From an uncultured Chlorobiaceae bacterium (lineage in GTDB: Bacteria > Bacteroidota > Chlorobiia > Chlorobiales > Chlorobiaceae), in NCBI GenBank assembly GCA_903843305.1, contig CAIMPI010000031.1:54470-118469 (forward strand): a DNA stretch of 64,000 nucleotides, written 5' to 3'. Both the position numbers and the translations under genes were made by a program. The notes under the pieces are model-generated. The model saw only the letters and a program-made list of their open reading frames with translations. It made no database searches and had not been told where the DNA came from. Position 1 is the first letter of the stretch. Each line of letters opens with the position of its first letter. This document shows, piece after piece, positions 1-7,994 of the stretch.

Positions 1-1
1 G

Positions 2-547
2 ACCCTGCAGACCGTCAAGGAGGGGGATTATGTTACGACTAATACACTTGTTGCACGGGTGGTGGATCCTTCCGGCTATATAGTCAGTGTCGAAGTTGAC
101 GAGCTTGATATTCCCCGTATCCGCAATGGTCAGAAGGCGACAGTTGCGTTTGATGCTTATCCCGAGAAGCGCTTCTCTGCCGTTGTTACTCGTATTGTGC
201 CTCAGACAGACAGGGTGACGAAGACGTCGAAAATATATCTGACCCTTGATCATTCGCCGGAAAATATTCAGGCAGGCATGACCGCTACCGCAAATATTAT
301 CTACAATACCAAGCCAAATGCGCTTCTTGTCAGAAAAAGCTCTGTCTTTGAAGAAAATCGTCAGACCTATGTCTGGGCAATTAAAAATGGGCGATTGAAA
401 AAGCAGTCTATTCGGCAGGGAGCAAGTGATATGACCTTTGTTGAAGTGCTTGAAGGGCTTAAAAAAGGCGATAAAATTGCACTTGCCCCCGAAAAGAACT
501 TACATGAGGGTATGGAGGTCCGAATCATCCCGGCAAGGAAGTCCTGA
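2..547 (+). CDS. HlyD-family membrane fusion protein, C-terminal part (5' end outside window)
   Basis: The frame is open from the first base of the window, so this is the last 181 residues of a longer protein and the GTG at 59 is internal. The visible part has the beta-barrel and membrane-proximal domains of periplasmic adaptors (GYIVSVEVDELDIPRI, then QAGMTATANI and a KKGDKIAL stretch). Such proteins link an inner-membrane ABC or RND exporter to an outer-membrane channel. The partner genes would lie left of the window, so the substrate cannot be judged. Confidence 0.85.
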   Translation, partial: TLQTVKEGDYVTTNTLVARVVDPSGYIVSVEVDELDIPRIRNGQKATVAFDAYPEKRFSAVVTRIVPQTDRVTKTSKIYLTLDHSPENIQAGMTATANIIYNTKPNALLVRKSSVFEENRQTYVWAIKNGRLKKQSIRQGASDMTFVEVLEGLKKGDKIALAPEKNLHEGMEVRIIPARKS

Positions 548-563
548 GATTACCATTAAGGAG

Positions 564-1571
564 ATGGCATCAAGAGATAAAATAGCGGTTATTCTTGCGG
601 CGCATGGGGAGGCTGAAACTACCCGCTTCATGGAAAACTACAGGGTTACCCGCCAAACGCTTGCCCATGCCTCTCTGGTTATACCAATTGCCAGTTCTCT
701 CCAAAAGACGATAGCGGTTACCGCATCCCTGAAAAAATTGATTCAATCGCGTACCGACGCACAGTGTTCGCCGCATAACAGGATCACGCGAGAGCAGGTT
801 GCCGCCTTGCAGTGCCATTTGGATCTTTCTCCATCATCAGAGGTGTTCGAGTTTGAGGTTCATGCTGCCTTTTCAGCTTCGCGGCCTTATGTGGAAACCA
901 TTATAGAAAAGACTCGGTGTTCCGACGGGCAGGTTATTGTTTCCATGGCACCTATTGATACCAGTCTCTCTTGTGGTCAGCTTTGTGCTTATCTGTCCAA
1001 ATCCCGCAGCCATCGGGATCTCTGGAATGTTAAAGTGCTCAGCAGATTCTGGGACGATGAGAGACTTTCCGCTATTTATTGTGACCATGTATTTGAAAAG
1101 AGTCCCATGTCTCCGACTCACAGGAATGAAAAGCGAATTCTGCTTCTTCTTTTTCATGGTACGCTTGTTGCAGATACGAAAGGTGAGTTACCTCAATTTA
1201 GAACCGGACGAGAGGAAACCATAAGCTTTGCCGAACGTCTCCAGCAAATCTTTTTGCGAGATTCCCGAAATCCTTATGACCGGATCATGACTGCATATCT
1301 CAACCATAATGTTGGTGGAGAGTGGACAAAACCCTCATTTGAAGAGGTCTGCTCGATGCTTCGGGACGAGAGTTCAGTCACCGTTGACCTTTTCTGTTGT
1401 GGCTATTTTGCCGACGGCAATGAAACCATTCGCAGGGCAGCAGTACTTGGGTCGTTACCGTCGGTAAGTGAAGCGACCTCCATTCCATGCGTTAACAGCA
1501 GTTCTGCTTTTACCGCGTATCTGACTTCGAGAGTTGTCGATGCTGCACGGCAGATCATGAGTTTCAGATGA
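564..1571 (+). CDS. hemH: Ferrochelatase-family protein
   Basis: A 335-residue protein of normal ferrochelatase length. It opens with a VILAAHGEAETT motif, has FHGTLV in the second half and VTVDLFCCGYFADGNET near the end, matching the two-lobed chelatase fold that inserts Fe2+ into protoporphyrin IX. The ATG at 564 follows AAGGAG directly, which is closer than usual, so initiation may be inefficient or the start may differ slightly. It lies 16 bp after the adaptor gene. Chelation of another metal cannot be excluded by eye. Confidence 0.75.
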   Translation: MASRDKIAVILAAHGEAETTRFMENYRVTRQTLAHASLVIPIASSLQKTIAVTASLKKLIQSRTDAQCSPHNRITREQVAALQCHLDLSPSSEVFEFEVHAAFSASRPYVETIIEKTRCSDGQVIVSMAPIDTSLSCGQLCAYLSKSRSHRDLWNVKVLSRFWDDERLSAIYCDHVFEKSPMSPTHRNEKRILLLLFHGTLVADTKGELPQFRTGREETISFAERLQQIFLRDSRNPYDRIMTAYLNHNVGGEWTKPSFEEVCSMLRDESSVTVDLFCCGYFADGNETIRRAAVLGSLPSVSEATSIPCVNSSSAFTAYLTSRVVDAARQIMSFR

Positions 1572-1670
1572 GATTGTCCTGATGAATGGTTAACGCTGTT
1601 TTGGTGTTTATCTTTTCTGAAAAAGATTACTCATGCAATGCTGAAAAAGAGTTGAAAAGGAGTTGGTAGT

Positions 1671-2513
1671 ATGGGCCGTGTGGCTGTTTTTATTGATGGA
1701 GCAAACCTGTTTTTTACCCAGCGCCATCTTGGCTGGCAGATAGATTTTTCCCGACTGATGGCATTTTTCAAGTCTGGATATACATCAGTCCAGGCGAATT
1801 ATTATGTCCCGGCATCTGAACCAGTATCGGCTGAAAATGCTGCATTTTCGAGAGTACTGACTGCACATGGGTATCGGATCATCTCGAAACCTGTTAAAAA
1901 GATTGTTAATAAAGAGACTGGCGTGGTGATCATGAAAGGCAATCTTGATGTTGAACTCGTGGTTGATGCCTTAAGTGGTGCGGATCAGTACGATACCTTT
2001 ATCCTGTTCAGCGGCGACAGTGATTTTCTGCCTCTGCTCAGAGCGTTACATGAAAAGGGAAAAGAGGTTATTGTTTATTCTACTCAGGGGCTAAGCGCGC
2101 GCGAGTTGCTGGCAGAGCCCGGGATAGCCTATCGTGACCTTGCAATACTCAAAGAGCGTATCGAACAGGTCAGGTCAGGAGACTCCATGCGCGCCGATGG
2201 AGTGATCGGAGGGATCGATCAGGAGTTTTCGCCTCCTCTTCCCGATATTGGGCAGACTTTTACCGGCAGCGTCCTGAAAGTCCAGTCTTACGGGATTTTT
2301 CTCAGCAATCCTTTTCATGTCAAATGTCTTCTTCCCTTGAGCTTTCTTGGTATCAGCAAATATATCAGTGACCTGACGGCTATTGTGCGCATGACCGATG
2401 TGTTTGATGTGGTGGTTTTCCACGTCAATACTGACCGCGATATTGCGGAGATTACCGTTAAACTTGCCGATAAAATGATGGCTGAGGAGCTGACCTCAAG
2501 GATAGATGCATAA
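1671..2513 (+). CDS. NYN-domain (PIN-like) protein with C-terminal S1-like domain
   Basis: 280 residues. The first ~165 form a NYN/LabA-type nuclease domain: VAVFIDGANLFF at the start, KGNLDVELVVDAL in the middle and FSGDSDFLPLLRAL supply the expected acidic residues. After a linker, residues ~190-235 (GQTFTGSVLKVQSYGIFL) read as an S1-like RNA-binding fold. The two together suggest an RNA-acting nuclease. It stands alone between ferrochelatase and the convergent nfn genes. The S1 call is by pattern only. Confidence 0.75.
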   Translation: MGRVAVFIDGANLFFTQRHLGWQIDFSRLMAFFKSGYTSVQANYYVPASEPVSAENAAFSRVLTAHGYRIISKPVKKIVNKETGVVIMKGNLDVELVVDALSGADQYDTFILFSGDSDFLPLLRALHEKGKEVIVYSTQGLSARELLAEPGIAYRDLAILKERIEQVRSGDSMRADGVIGGIDQEFSPPLPDIGQTFTGSVLKVQSYGIFLSNPFHVKCLLPLSFLGISKYISDLTAIVRMTDVFDVVVFHVNTDRDIAEITVKLADKMMAEELTSRIDA

Positions 2514-2520
2514 TCCCCAG

Positions 2521-2548
2521 CACTCCCTCTATCCTTGAAGGCGGAGTG
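2521..2548. terminator. Hairpin between convergent genes
   Basis: CACTCC at 2521-2526 pairs with GGAGTG at 2543-2548, followed by AAATTT. It lies between the convergent NYN gene and nfnB and may act as a weak bidirectional terminator. Confidence 0.35.
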
Positions 2549-2553
2549 AAATT

Positions 2554-3990
2554 TCAGACAGCCCTTGTGCCCATTAACTTTTCATTAATGGCAGCCGCTG
2601 CAGTGCGTCCTGCACCCATGGCAAGAATAACTGTTGCTCCGCCAGTGACTATATCACCGCCAGCATAGACATTCTCTTTTGATGTGGCCATGGTGTTGAT
2701 GTCAACAACAATAGTGTCGCGCTTGCTGACATCAATATCCGGCGTTGTCTGCTTGATGAGGGGGTTGGAGCCATTTCCGATAGAAATAATCGCCATGTCG
2801 ATTGGGAGAGTAAACTCCGAGTCTGGTATCGGTATCGGTTTGCGGCGTCCTGAATCGTCAGGTTCCCCTAATTCCATTCTGATGCATTTGACGCCGGTAA
2901 GCCATTGCTGGTCATTACCGATAAACTCCACAGGGTTCGTCAGCAGCATAAATTCAATACCTTCCTTCTGCGCGTGGTGAAGTTCCTCTAAACGGGCAGG
3001 CATTTCAGCTTCAGAGCGGCGATAAATAATATATGCATGTTCTGCCCCAAGTCTTTTTGCTGTGCGAACGGCATCAAGGGCCGTATTGCCGCCTCCGAAC
3101 ACAGCAACGTTTTTTCCCTTGCAGTTGAATACCGGAGTGTCATTTTCAGGGAATTGATATGACTTCATCAGGTTTACTCTGGTCAGGAATTCATTGGCGG
3201 AATAAACTCCGAGCATATTTTCTCCCGGAATGCCCATGAACCATGGCAGACCAGCACCTACGCCAATAAAGACGGCATCAAACCCTTCTTCTTTCATGAG
3301 TTCGTCAACAGTAATCGAACGGCCAGCGACAGCATTGGTGACAAACTTAACGCCGAGTTGTTTCAGCCCTTCAATTTCAGCTTTTACGATCTTTTTGGGA
3401 AGGCGGAATTCTGGAATGCCGTAGACAAGAACACCGCCAAGTTCATGCAGCGCCTCAAAAACAGTAACCGCATGGCCCATTTGAATCAGATCGTTTGCGC
3501 AGCTTAGACCTGCAGGGCCGCTGCCGATAACTGCAACTTTTTTACCCGTTGAGGATTTGACTGAAGGCAGTTCCACATTTCCTGTTTCGCGTTCGTAATC
3601 AGCAGCAAACCTTTCCAGATTGCCGATAGCGACTGATTCATGTTTTTTGGCAAGAATACACATTTTTTCGCATTGATCTTCCTGTGGACAGACCCTGCCA
3701 CAGATGGCTGGCAGTACATTGTCCTCCTTGATTTTTTTTGCAGCGCCAAGAAAGTTCCCTTCAGCAATCATCTTGATGAACTGGTCTATTTTTATATTGA
3801 CCGGACATCCTTTAACGCAGGCAGGGTTCCGGCACTGAATGCACCGTAAAGCCTCTTTTTGTGCCAGTTCAGGGGTGTATCCGAGATGTACCTCATTAAA
3901 ATTATTGACACGTACCTCGGGAGATTGAGCAGGCATTACCTGGCGAGGAATAGCAAGGCGTTCTTTGGTCGTGATATGTTGTGCATCCAT
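2554..3990 (-). CDS. nfnB: NfnB-type large subunit, NADPH-dependent ferredoxin/glutamate-synthase-like oxidoreductase
   Basis: 478 residues. The N-terminal iron-sulfur domain has CIQCRNPACVKGC and CGRVCPQEDQCEKMC cysteine sets, followed by an FAD motif (GSGPAGLSCA) and a second nucleotide-binding motif (GGGNTALDA). This is the GltD/NfnB architecture. Because the next gene downstream of its promoter side encodes an NfnA-like FAD/[2Fe-2S] subunit, I read the pair as electron-bifurcating NADH-dependent ferredoxin:NADP+ oxidoreductase, or the related sulfide dehydrogenase (SudAB), rather than glutamate synthase. nfnA is about 115 bp upstream on the same strand. Confidence 0.85.
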   Translation of the reverse strand: MDAQHITTKERLAIPRQVMPAQSPEVRVNNFNEVHLGYTPELAQKEALRCIQCRNPACVKGCPVNIKIDQFIKMIAEGNFLGAAKKIKEDNVLPAICGRVCPQEDQCEKMCILAKKHESVAIGNLERFAADYERETGNVELPSVKSSTGKKVAVIGSGPAGLSCANDLIQMGHAVTVFEALHELGGVLVYGIPEFRLPKKIVKAEIEGLKQLGVKFVTNAVAGRSITVDELMKEEGFDAVFIGVGAGLPWFMGIPGENMLGVYSANEFLTRVNLMKSYQFPENDTPVFNCKGKNVAVFGGGNTALDAVRTAKRLGAEHAYIIYRRSEAEMPARLEELHHAQKEGIEFMLLTNPVEFIGNDQQWLTGVKCIRMELGEPDDSGRRKPIPIPDSEFTLPIDMAIISIGNGSNPLIKQTTPDIDVSKRDTIVVDINTMATSKENVYAGGDIVTGGATVILAMGAGRTAAAAINEKLMGTRAV

Positions 3991-4104
3991 AGTAATCCTT
4001 CTTTAATAAAAGAGAGTTGTGTTATCCGAAAAAAGCCATACCCGGCAAAAGAAATGAAAGGGAGATTGTCAACTATTGGTCAAAGTGATAACCCCAGGAG
4101 TGGC

Positions 4105-4950
4105 TTATACTGATTTAATGAGGTTACAGCGGTGTACATAGGCTTCAGCCGATTGCTTTTCTTCCGGCAGATAGATCTTGTTCCGGTCAGACAAATTTTT
4201 AAAGTCAACAAGGTGAGCGTCAAATTCAGGGCCGTCAACACAGGCGAATTTAATCTGCTTGTCAACGGTGACCCTGCAGCCGCCGCACATGCCGGTACCA
4301 TCAACCATAATCGGGTTAAGACTGACCACAGTTTTTATATGGTAGGGGCGGGTAACTTCGGCGATGGCTTTCATCATCGGGATAGGGCCGATAGCAAGTA
4401 CATAATCAATGGTTCTTCCGGAATCAATCAGTTCCTGAAGCTTCTGGGTAACAAACCCGTGAAAACCGTAAGAGCCATCATCAGTGGTAATATATGCCTC
4501 ATCACTGACCGTTGTCATTTCTTTTTCAAGGATCACGAGATCTTTTGAGCGAGCGCCGTTAATCGTAATGACATAATTACCCGCCTTCTTGAGGGCTACA
4601 GCCGTAGGATAGGCGATTGCTGTCCCCACACCACCACCAATACTCACAACAGTTCCAAACTTCTCGATATGTGATGGTGCTCCCAGAGGACCTACCACAT
4701 CGGTGATGGTGTCGCCAGTATTTTTGCTGTTCAGTTCTCTCGTTGTTTTACCCATACCCTGAACAATAATGGTTATGGTGCCCTTTTCAGGATTAGAGTC
4801 AGCAATAGTCAATGGTACTCTTTCACCACTCTCATCCACCCTGATCATGACAAACTGGCCAGCGTTTCTTTTTTTTGCGATACGAGGAGCCTCAATTTCA
4901 ATTTTTTTGATATTTTCAGCTAAAAATTGTGCGGAAACAATTCTATACAT
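4105..4950 (-). CDS. nfnA: NfnA-type small subunit (FAD/[2Fe-2S] ferredoxin-NADP reductase)
   Basis: 281 residues with a ferredoxin-reductase FAD barrel (GQFVMIRVDESGERVPLTIA), a nucleotide-binding region (SIGGGVGTAIAYPTA) and a C-terminal cluster motif GMCGGCRV followed by FACVDGPEFD, which ligates a [2Fe-2S] centre. This matches NfnA/SudB. It precedes nfnB in one operon and would exchange electrons between NADH, NADPH and ferredoxin in the cytoplasm, which suits a phototroph that fixes nitrogen and carbon with reduced ferredoxin. Confidence 0.87.
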   Translation of the reverse strand: MYRIVSAQFLAENIKKIEIEAPRIAKKRNAGQFVMIRVDESGERVPLTIADSNPEKGTITIIVQGMGKTTRELNSKNTGDTITDVVGPLGAPSHIEKFGTVVSIGGGVGTAIAYPTAVALKKAGNYVITINGARSKDLVILEKEMTTVSDEAYITTDDGSYGFHGFVTQKLQELIDSGRTIDYVLAIGPIPMMKAIAEVTRPYHIKTVVSLNPIMVDGTGMCGGCRVTVDKQIKFACVDGPEFDAHLVDFKNLSDRNKIYLPEEKQSAEAYVHRCNLIKSV

Positions 4951-5120
4951 TGGTTCTTCGATTTCGTATGATAATAGGAGACCCGCCGGGTATTAAAGGT
5001 AAGGTGAAAAAGTCACTATAATAAACAATAAAAAATCAATATAAAAATCAGACAAAAATAAAGATGGAGTTGGTTACGATGTGCTGTGCTTTTGATTTTT
5101 TGTTCTTATAACTTTTTTTT

Positions 5121-5726
5121 ATGGTTTTTATTGCGGATTATGGTGCCGGAAATCTTCGTTCTGTGCTTAAAGCATTTGAATACCTCGGGATCAAAGCTAT
5201 CGTCAGCAGTGATCCACGGAAGCTTGCAGGTTACAGAAAAGTTATTCTTCCTGGAGTTGGAGCGTTCGGGCAGGCTATAGATTCACTGAATGCCTCAGGT
5301 TTTACTGAAGCATTGCTGGAGCACGTCGATAAAGGAGGGCAGCTCCTTGGAATATGTCTTGGCATGCAATTGCTGTTGACAGAAAGTGAGGAGATGGGAG
5401 CTTACAGGGGAATGAACCTGATTCCAGGCAAAGTGCTTCATTTCAGGAGCGAGACGGACAAAATTCCACAGATTGGGTGGAACTCGGTTGATCAATACAA
5501 AGAGAGTCTTCTTTTCCGGGGAATTCCTGACCATTCTTTTTTCTATTTTGTTCACTCATATTACTGTGAAGTTGAAGCTTCTGAGGCTGTGGCAGCAACT
5601 ACATGGTTCGCAGGAAAAAATTTTTGTTCCGCCATTGAAAAAAATGGTATTTTTGCGGTTCAGTTTCATCCTGAAAAGAGTTCTGATGCAGGGTTGCAGG
5701 TGCTAAAAAACTTTGCCGGATGCTAA
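5121..5726 (+). CDS. hisH: Imidazole glycerol phosphate synthase subunit HisH
   Basis: 201 residues, a class I glutamine amidotransferase. The nucleophile motif GICLGMQLL and the His/Glu motif FHPEKS are intact, giving the catalytic triad that supplies ammonia to HisF in histidine synthesis. hisA follows after 22 bp. hisF is not in the window. The 170 bp upstream, between this gene and the divergent nfnA, is AT-rich and should hold both promoters. Confidence 0.95.
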   Translation: MVFIADYGAGNLRSVLKAFEYLGIKAIVSSDPRKLAGYRKVILPGVGAFGQAIDSLNASGFTEALLEHVDKGGQLLGICLGMQLLLTESEEMGAYRGMNLIPGKVLHFRSETDKIPQIGWNSVDQYKESLLFRGIPDHSFFYFVHSYYCEVEASEAVAATTWFAGKNFCSAIEKNGIFAVQFHPEKSSDAGLQVLKNFAGC

Positions 5727-5748
5727 AATATTATTTTTGTTATCTCTT

Positions 5749-6519
5749 ATGTTGATTATTCCAGCAATAGATATTAAGGACGGGAAGTGTGTACGGTTAA
5801 CCCGCGGTGATTTCAGTCAGAAGAAGATATATCTCGACAATCCTCGTGACATGGCCATAATATGGCGCAAGCAGAACGCCAAGATGCTTCATATTGTTGA
5901 TCTTGATGCCGCCCTTACCGGCGACTTGGTCAATTTTGATAAAATCAGGGAAATTGTGATCAATCTTGATATTCCTGTTCAGGTCGGTGGTGGTATTCGC
6001 TCAGTCGATGCGGTCAAAAGCTACCTTGATGTCGGTGTTGGCCGTGTGGTTATTGGTTCGGCTGCGGTTACCAATCCCTCACTTGTCGAAGAACTTCTGA
6101 AAATTTACAGTCCGTCACAGATTGTTGTAGGAATAGATGCCGAGAACGGTGTTCCAAAGATTAAGGGCTGGCTTGAAAGCTGCGATCTGAAAGATTATGA
6201 ACTGGCTCTGCAGATGAAGGAGATGGGGATAGAACGGGTGATTTATACCGATATATCCCGCGATGGCATGATGCAGGGGTTTGGTTATGAAAGCACCAAA
6301 ATGTTTGCTGAAAAAGCTGGTATGAAAATTACTGCTTCAGGAGGTGTTACCAATTCTCAAGACATGAAAAAGCTTAATGACCTTAAGCCTTACGGTGTTG
6401 ATTCAGTTATTATTGGTAAAGCCCTCTATGAATGCAATTTTCCATGTCAGGAGTTGTGGTATAATTATGAAGACGGCTTGACACTGGATCGTAATTTCTC
6501 CACAGCACGAAAAAAATAG
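5749..6519 (+). CDS. hisA: ProFAR isomerase HisA
   Basis: 256 residues, TIM barrel. It opens MLIIPAIDIKDGKCVRL and has the paired phosphate-binding repeats VQVGGGIRS and TASGGVTN typical of HisA, which isomerises the ProFAR intermediate of histidine synthesis. I chose the ATG at 5749 because the family begins at this methionine; an upstream in-frame ATG at 5713 would add 12 unrelated residues and overlap hisH. It is probably cotranscribed with hisH. Confidence 0.95.
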   Translation: MLIIPAIDIKDGKCVRLTRGDFSQKKIYLDNPRDMAIIWRKQNAKMLHIVDLDAALTGDLVNFDKIREIVINLDIPVQVGGGIRSVDAVKSYLDVGVGRVVIGSAAVTNPSLVEELLKIYSPSQIVVGIDAENGVPKIKGWLESCDLKDYELALQMKEMGIERVIYTDISRDGMMQGFGYESTKMFAEKAGMKITASGGVTNSQDMKKLNDLKPYGVDSVIIGKALYECNFPCQELWYNYEDGLTLDRNFSTARKK

Positions 6520-6578
6520 CCAGGTATCAGAGAGGGTGCTGGTACTATCCTCTTCTCCTAAAAGATAACAGGCAGAAC

Positions 6579-7217
6579 GTGCAGCAGCAGGACTTACTAT
6601 TGCAGCAACAGATTGAGGCAGTCATTTTTGCTTCTGAAGAGGCTGTTACTCTCAATAACATCAGGCAAGTTACCGGTAAAAATCTTGATTCAGGGGAATT
6701 TCAGTCCATTGTTGAGCGGCTTAATGCCGAGTATGCTGCAACCGGAAGGACGTTTCAGATTCACCATATTGCCGGAGGCTACCGTTTCCTTACCAAACCG
6801 GAATTCGCTGATCTCCTTAAACAACTTTTTGCCCCGAAAATCCGCAGAAAACTTTCCACATCTATCCTTGAAGTTCTTGCCGTAATTGCCTATAATCAGC
6901 CTGTTACCAAGGGAGAGATCCAGCAGATTCGTGGCGTAAGCCCTGATTATGCAATTGACAGGCTTCTGCTCCGCGGGTTTATAGAGGTTCGCGGAAGGGC
7001 CGATTCACCCGGAAAACCACTCCAATACGGAACCACTATGGACTTTCTTGATCTTTTTCATCTTTCTTCATTAAAAGAACTGCCGAAACTTCGCGAGATA
7101 AAGGAAATTCTTCAGGAGCAGGAAGAGCAGGAGTACCTTACCCGGCAGGACGTGATAGAAACGACTTTATCTAACAACTATCAAGAGGCAACGATACAAG
7201 AGCATGAAAAACAGTAG
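6579..7217 (+). CDS. scpB: Segregation and condensation protein B
   Basis: 212 residues with the tandem winged-helix pattern of ScpB (QQIEAVIFASEEAVTLNNI, then ILEVLAVIAYNQPVTKGEI and IRGVSPDYAIDRLLLRG). It joins ScpA and SMC in the bacterial condensin. The start is a GTG with a glutamine-rich N-terminus. Its 3' end overlaps rluB by 14 bp, a common gene pair. Confidence 0.93.
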   Translation: MQQQDLLLQQQIEAVIFASEEAVTLNNIRQVTGKNLDSGEFQSIVERLNAEYAATGRTFQIHHIAGGYRFLTKPEFADLLKQLFAPKIRRKLSTSILEVLAVIAYNQPVTKGEIQQIRGVSPDYAIDRLLLRGFIEVRGRADSPGKPLQYGTTMDFLDLFHLSSLKELPKLREIKEILQEQEEQEYLTRQDVIETTLSNNYQEATIQEHEKQ

Positions 7218-7947
7218 TAAAGAGGATGAGGTCAGAATTAATCGATTTCTTGCCTCATGTGGCATCGCATCACGGAGGGCGGCCGATCAGCTTGTTCTCG
7301 ACGGCAGGGTTATGGTCAATGGGGTTGTGGTTACGACGCCAGGGATAAAAGTTAGTCCTTCCCGCGATGAGGTTATTGTCGATGGCGAGCGGTTTGCCCA
7401 GCCCGAACACAGAAAGGTCTATATTTTGCTCAACAAACCCAGGAATGTGATCACGACCAACAGTGATGAGAAAAATCGTGAGATGGTGCTCGATTTTATT
7501 GACGTCAAGGAGCGGGTTTTTCCTGTTGGAAGGCTCGACAGAAAAACGACAGGTGTTATTTTGTTGACTAATGATGGAATTCTTGCGCATAAACTTATGC
7601 ATCCTTCTTCTAATGTAAAAAAAGAGTATATTGCGGAGCTGGCTGAAAAATTTACGCCGAATCTTCTGCCTCAATTGACAGGAGGAATGCGTTTAAAAGA
7701 TACCGGGGAAAAAGTCAGTCCCTGCAGAGCAAAAATACTTGACGAAGGGATGCAGGTTCTGTTGAGCATTCATGAAGGAAAGAACCACCAGGTCAGAAGA
7801 ATGTTCGAAACCCTCGGGTTTGAAGTTAAAAGGCTTGAAAGGGTTGCTTATGCAGGCCTCCAGGCAGGAGAACTCCGGCGGGGCGAATGGCGATATCTGA
7901 GCCGTAACGAGGTTCAGGAACTTTATAAGTTAACGGAGAGTCCATAA
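7204..7947 (+). CDS. rluB: 23S rRNA pseudouridine synthase (RluB/RsuA family)
   Basis: 247 residues. An N-terminal S4 RNA-binding domain (INRFLASCGIASRRAADQLV) is followed by the synthase domain with the catalytic GRLDRKTTGVILLTNDG segment, where the aspartate is the nucleophile, and GKNHQVRRMFETLG. It converts uridine to pseudouridine in ribosomal RNA. Translationally coupled to scpB by overlap. RluB versus RsuA/RluE cannot be settled by eye, but the scpB neighbour favours RluB. Confidence 0.9.
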   Translation: MKNSSKEDEVRINRFLASCGIASRRAADQLVLDGRVMVNGVVVTTPGIKVSPSRDEVIVDGERFAQPEHRKVYILLNKPRNVITTNSDEKNREMVLDFIDVKERVFPVGRLDRKTTGVILLTNDGILAHKLMHPSSNVKKEYIAELAEKFTPNLLPQLTGGMRLKDTGEKVSPCRAKILDEGMQVLLSIHEGKNHQVRRMFETLGFEVKRLERVAYAGLQAGELRRGEWRYLSRNEVQELYKLTESP

Positions 7948-7994
7948 GCTATCAGCCGGTTTTGTTAACAGACAAAACCTTTCATAGCTTATGG
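7942..7994. promoter_or_regulatory. Nested inverted repeat covering the rluB stop and the next start codon
   Basis: Outer arms CCATAAGCTAT (7942-7952) and ATAGCTTATGG (7984-7994) are perfect complements. Inside them GGTTTTGT (7958-7965) and ACAAAACC (7972-7979) form a second perfect stem with a 6-nt loop. The 3' outer arm contains the ATG at 7991, so in RNA the start of the next gene would be paired. Confidence 0.6.

Noticed and set aside
438..563. Longer start for the ferrochelatase-like gene
   Set aside because: The added residues overlap the adaptor gene in another frame and have no counterpart in chelatases.
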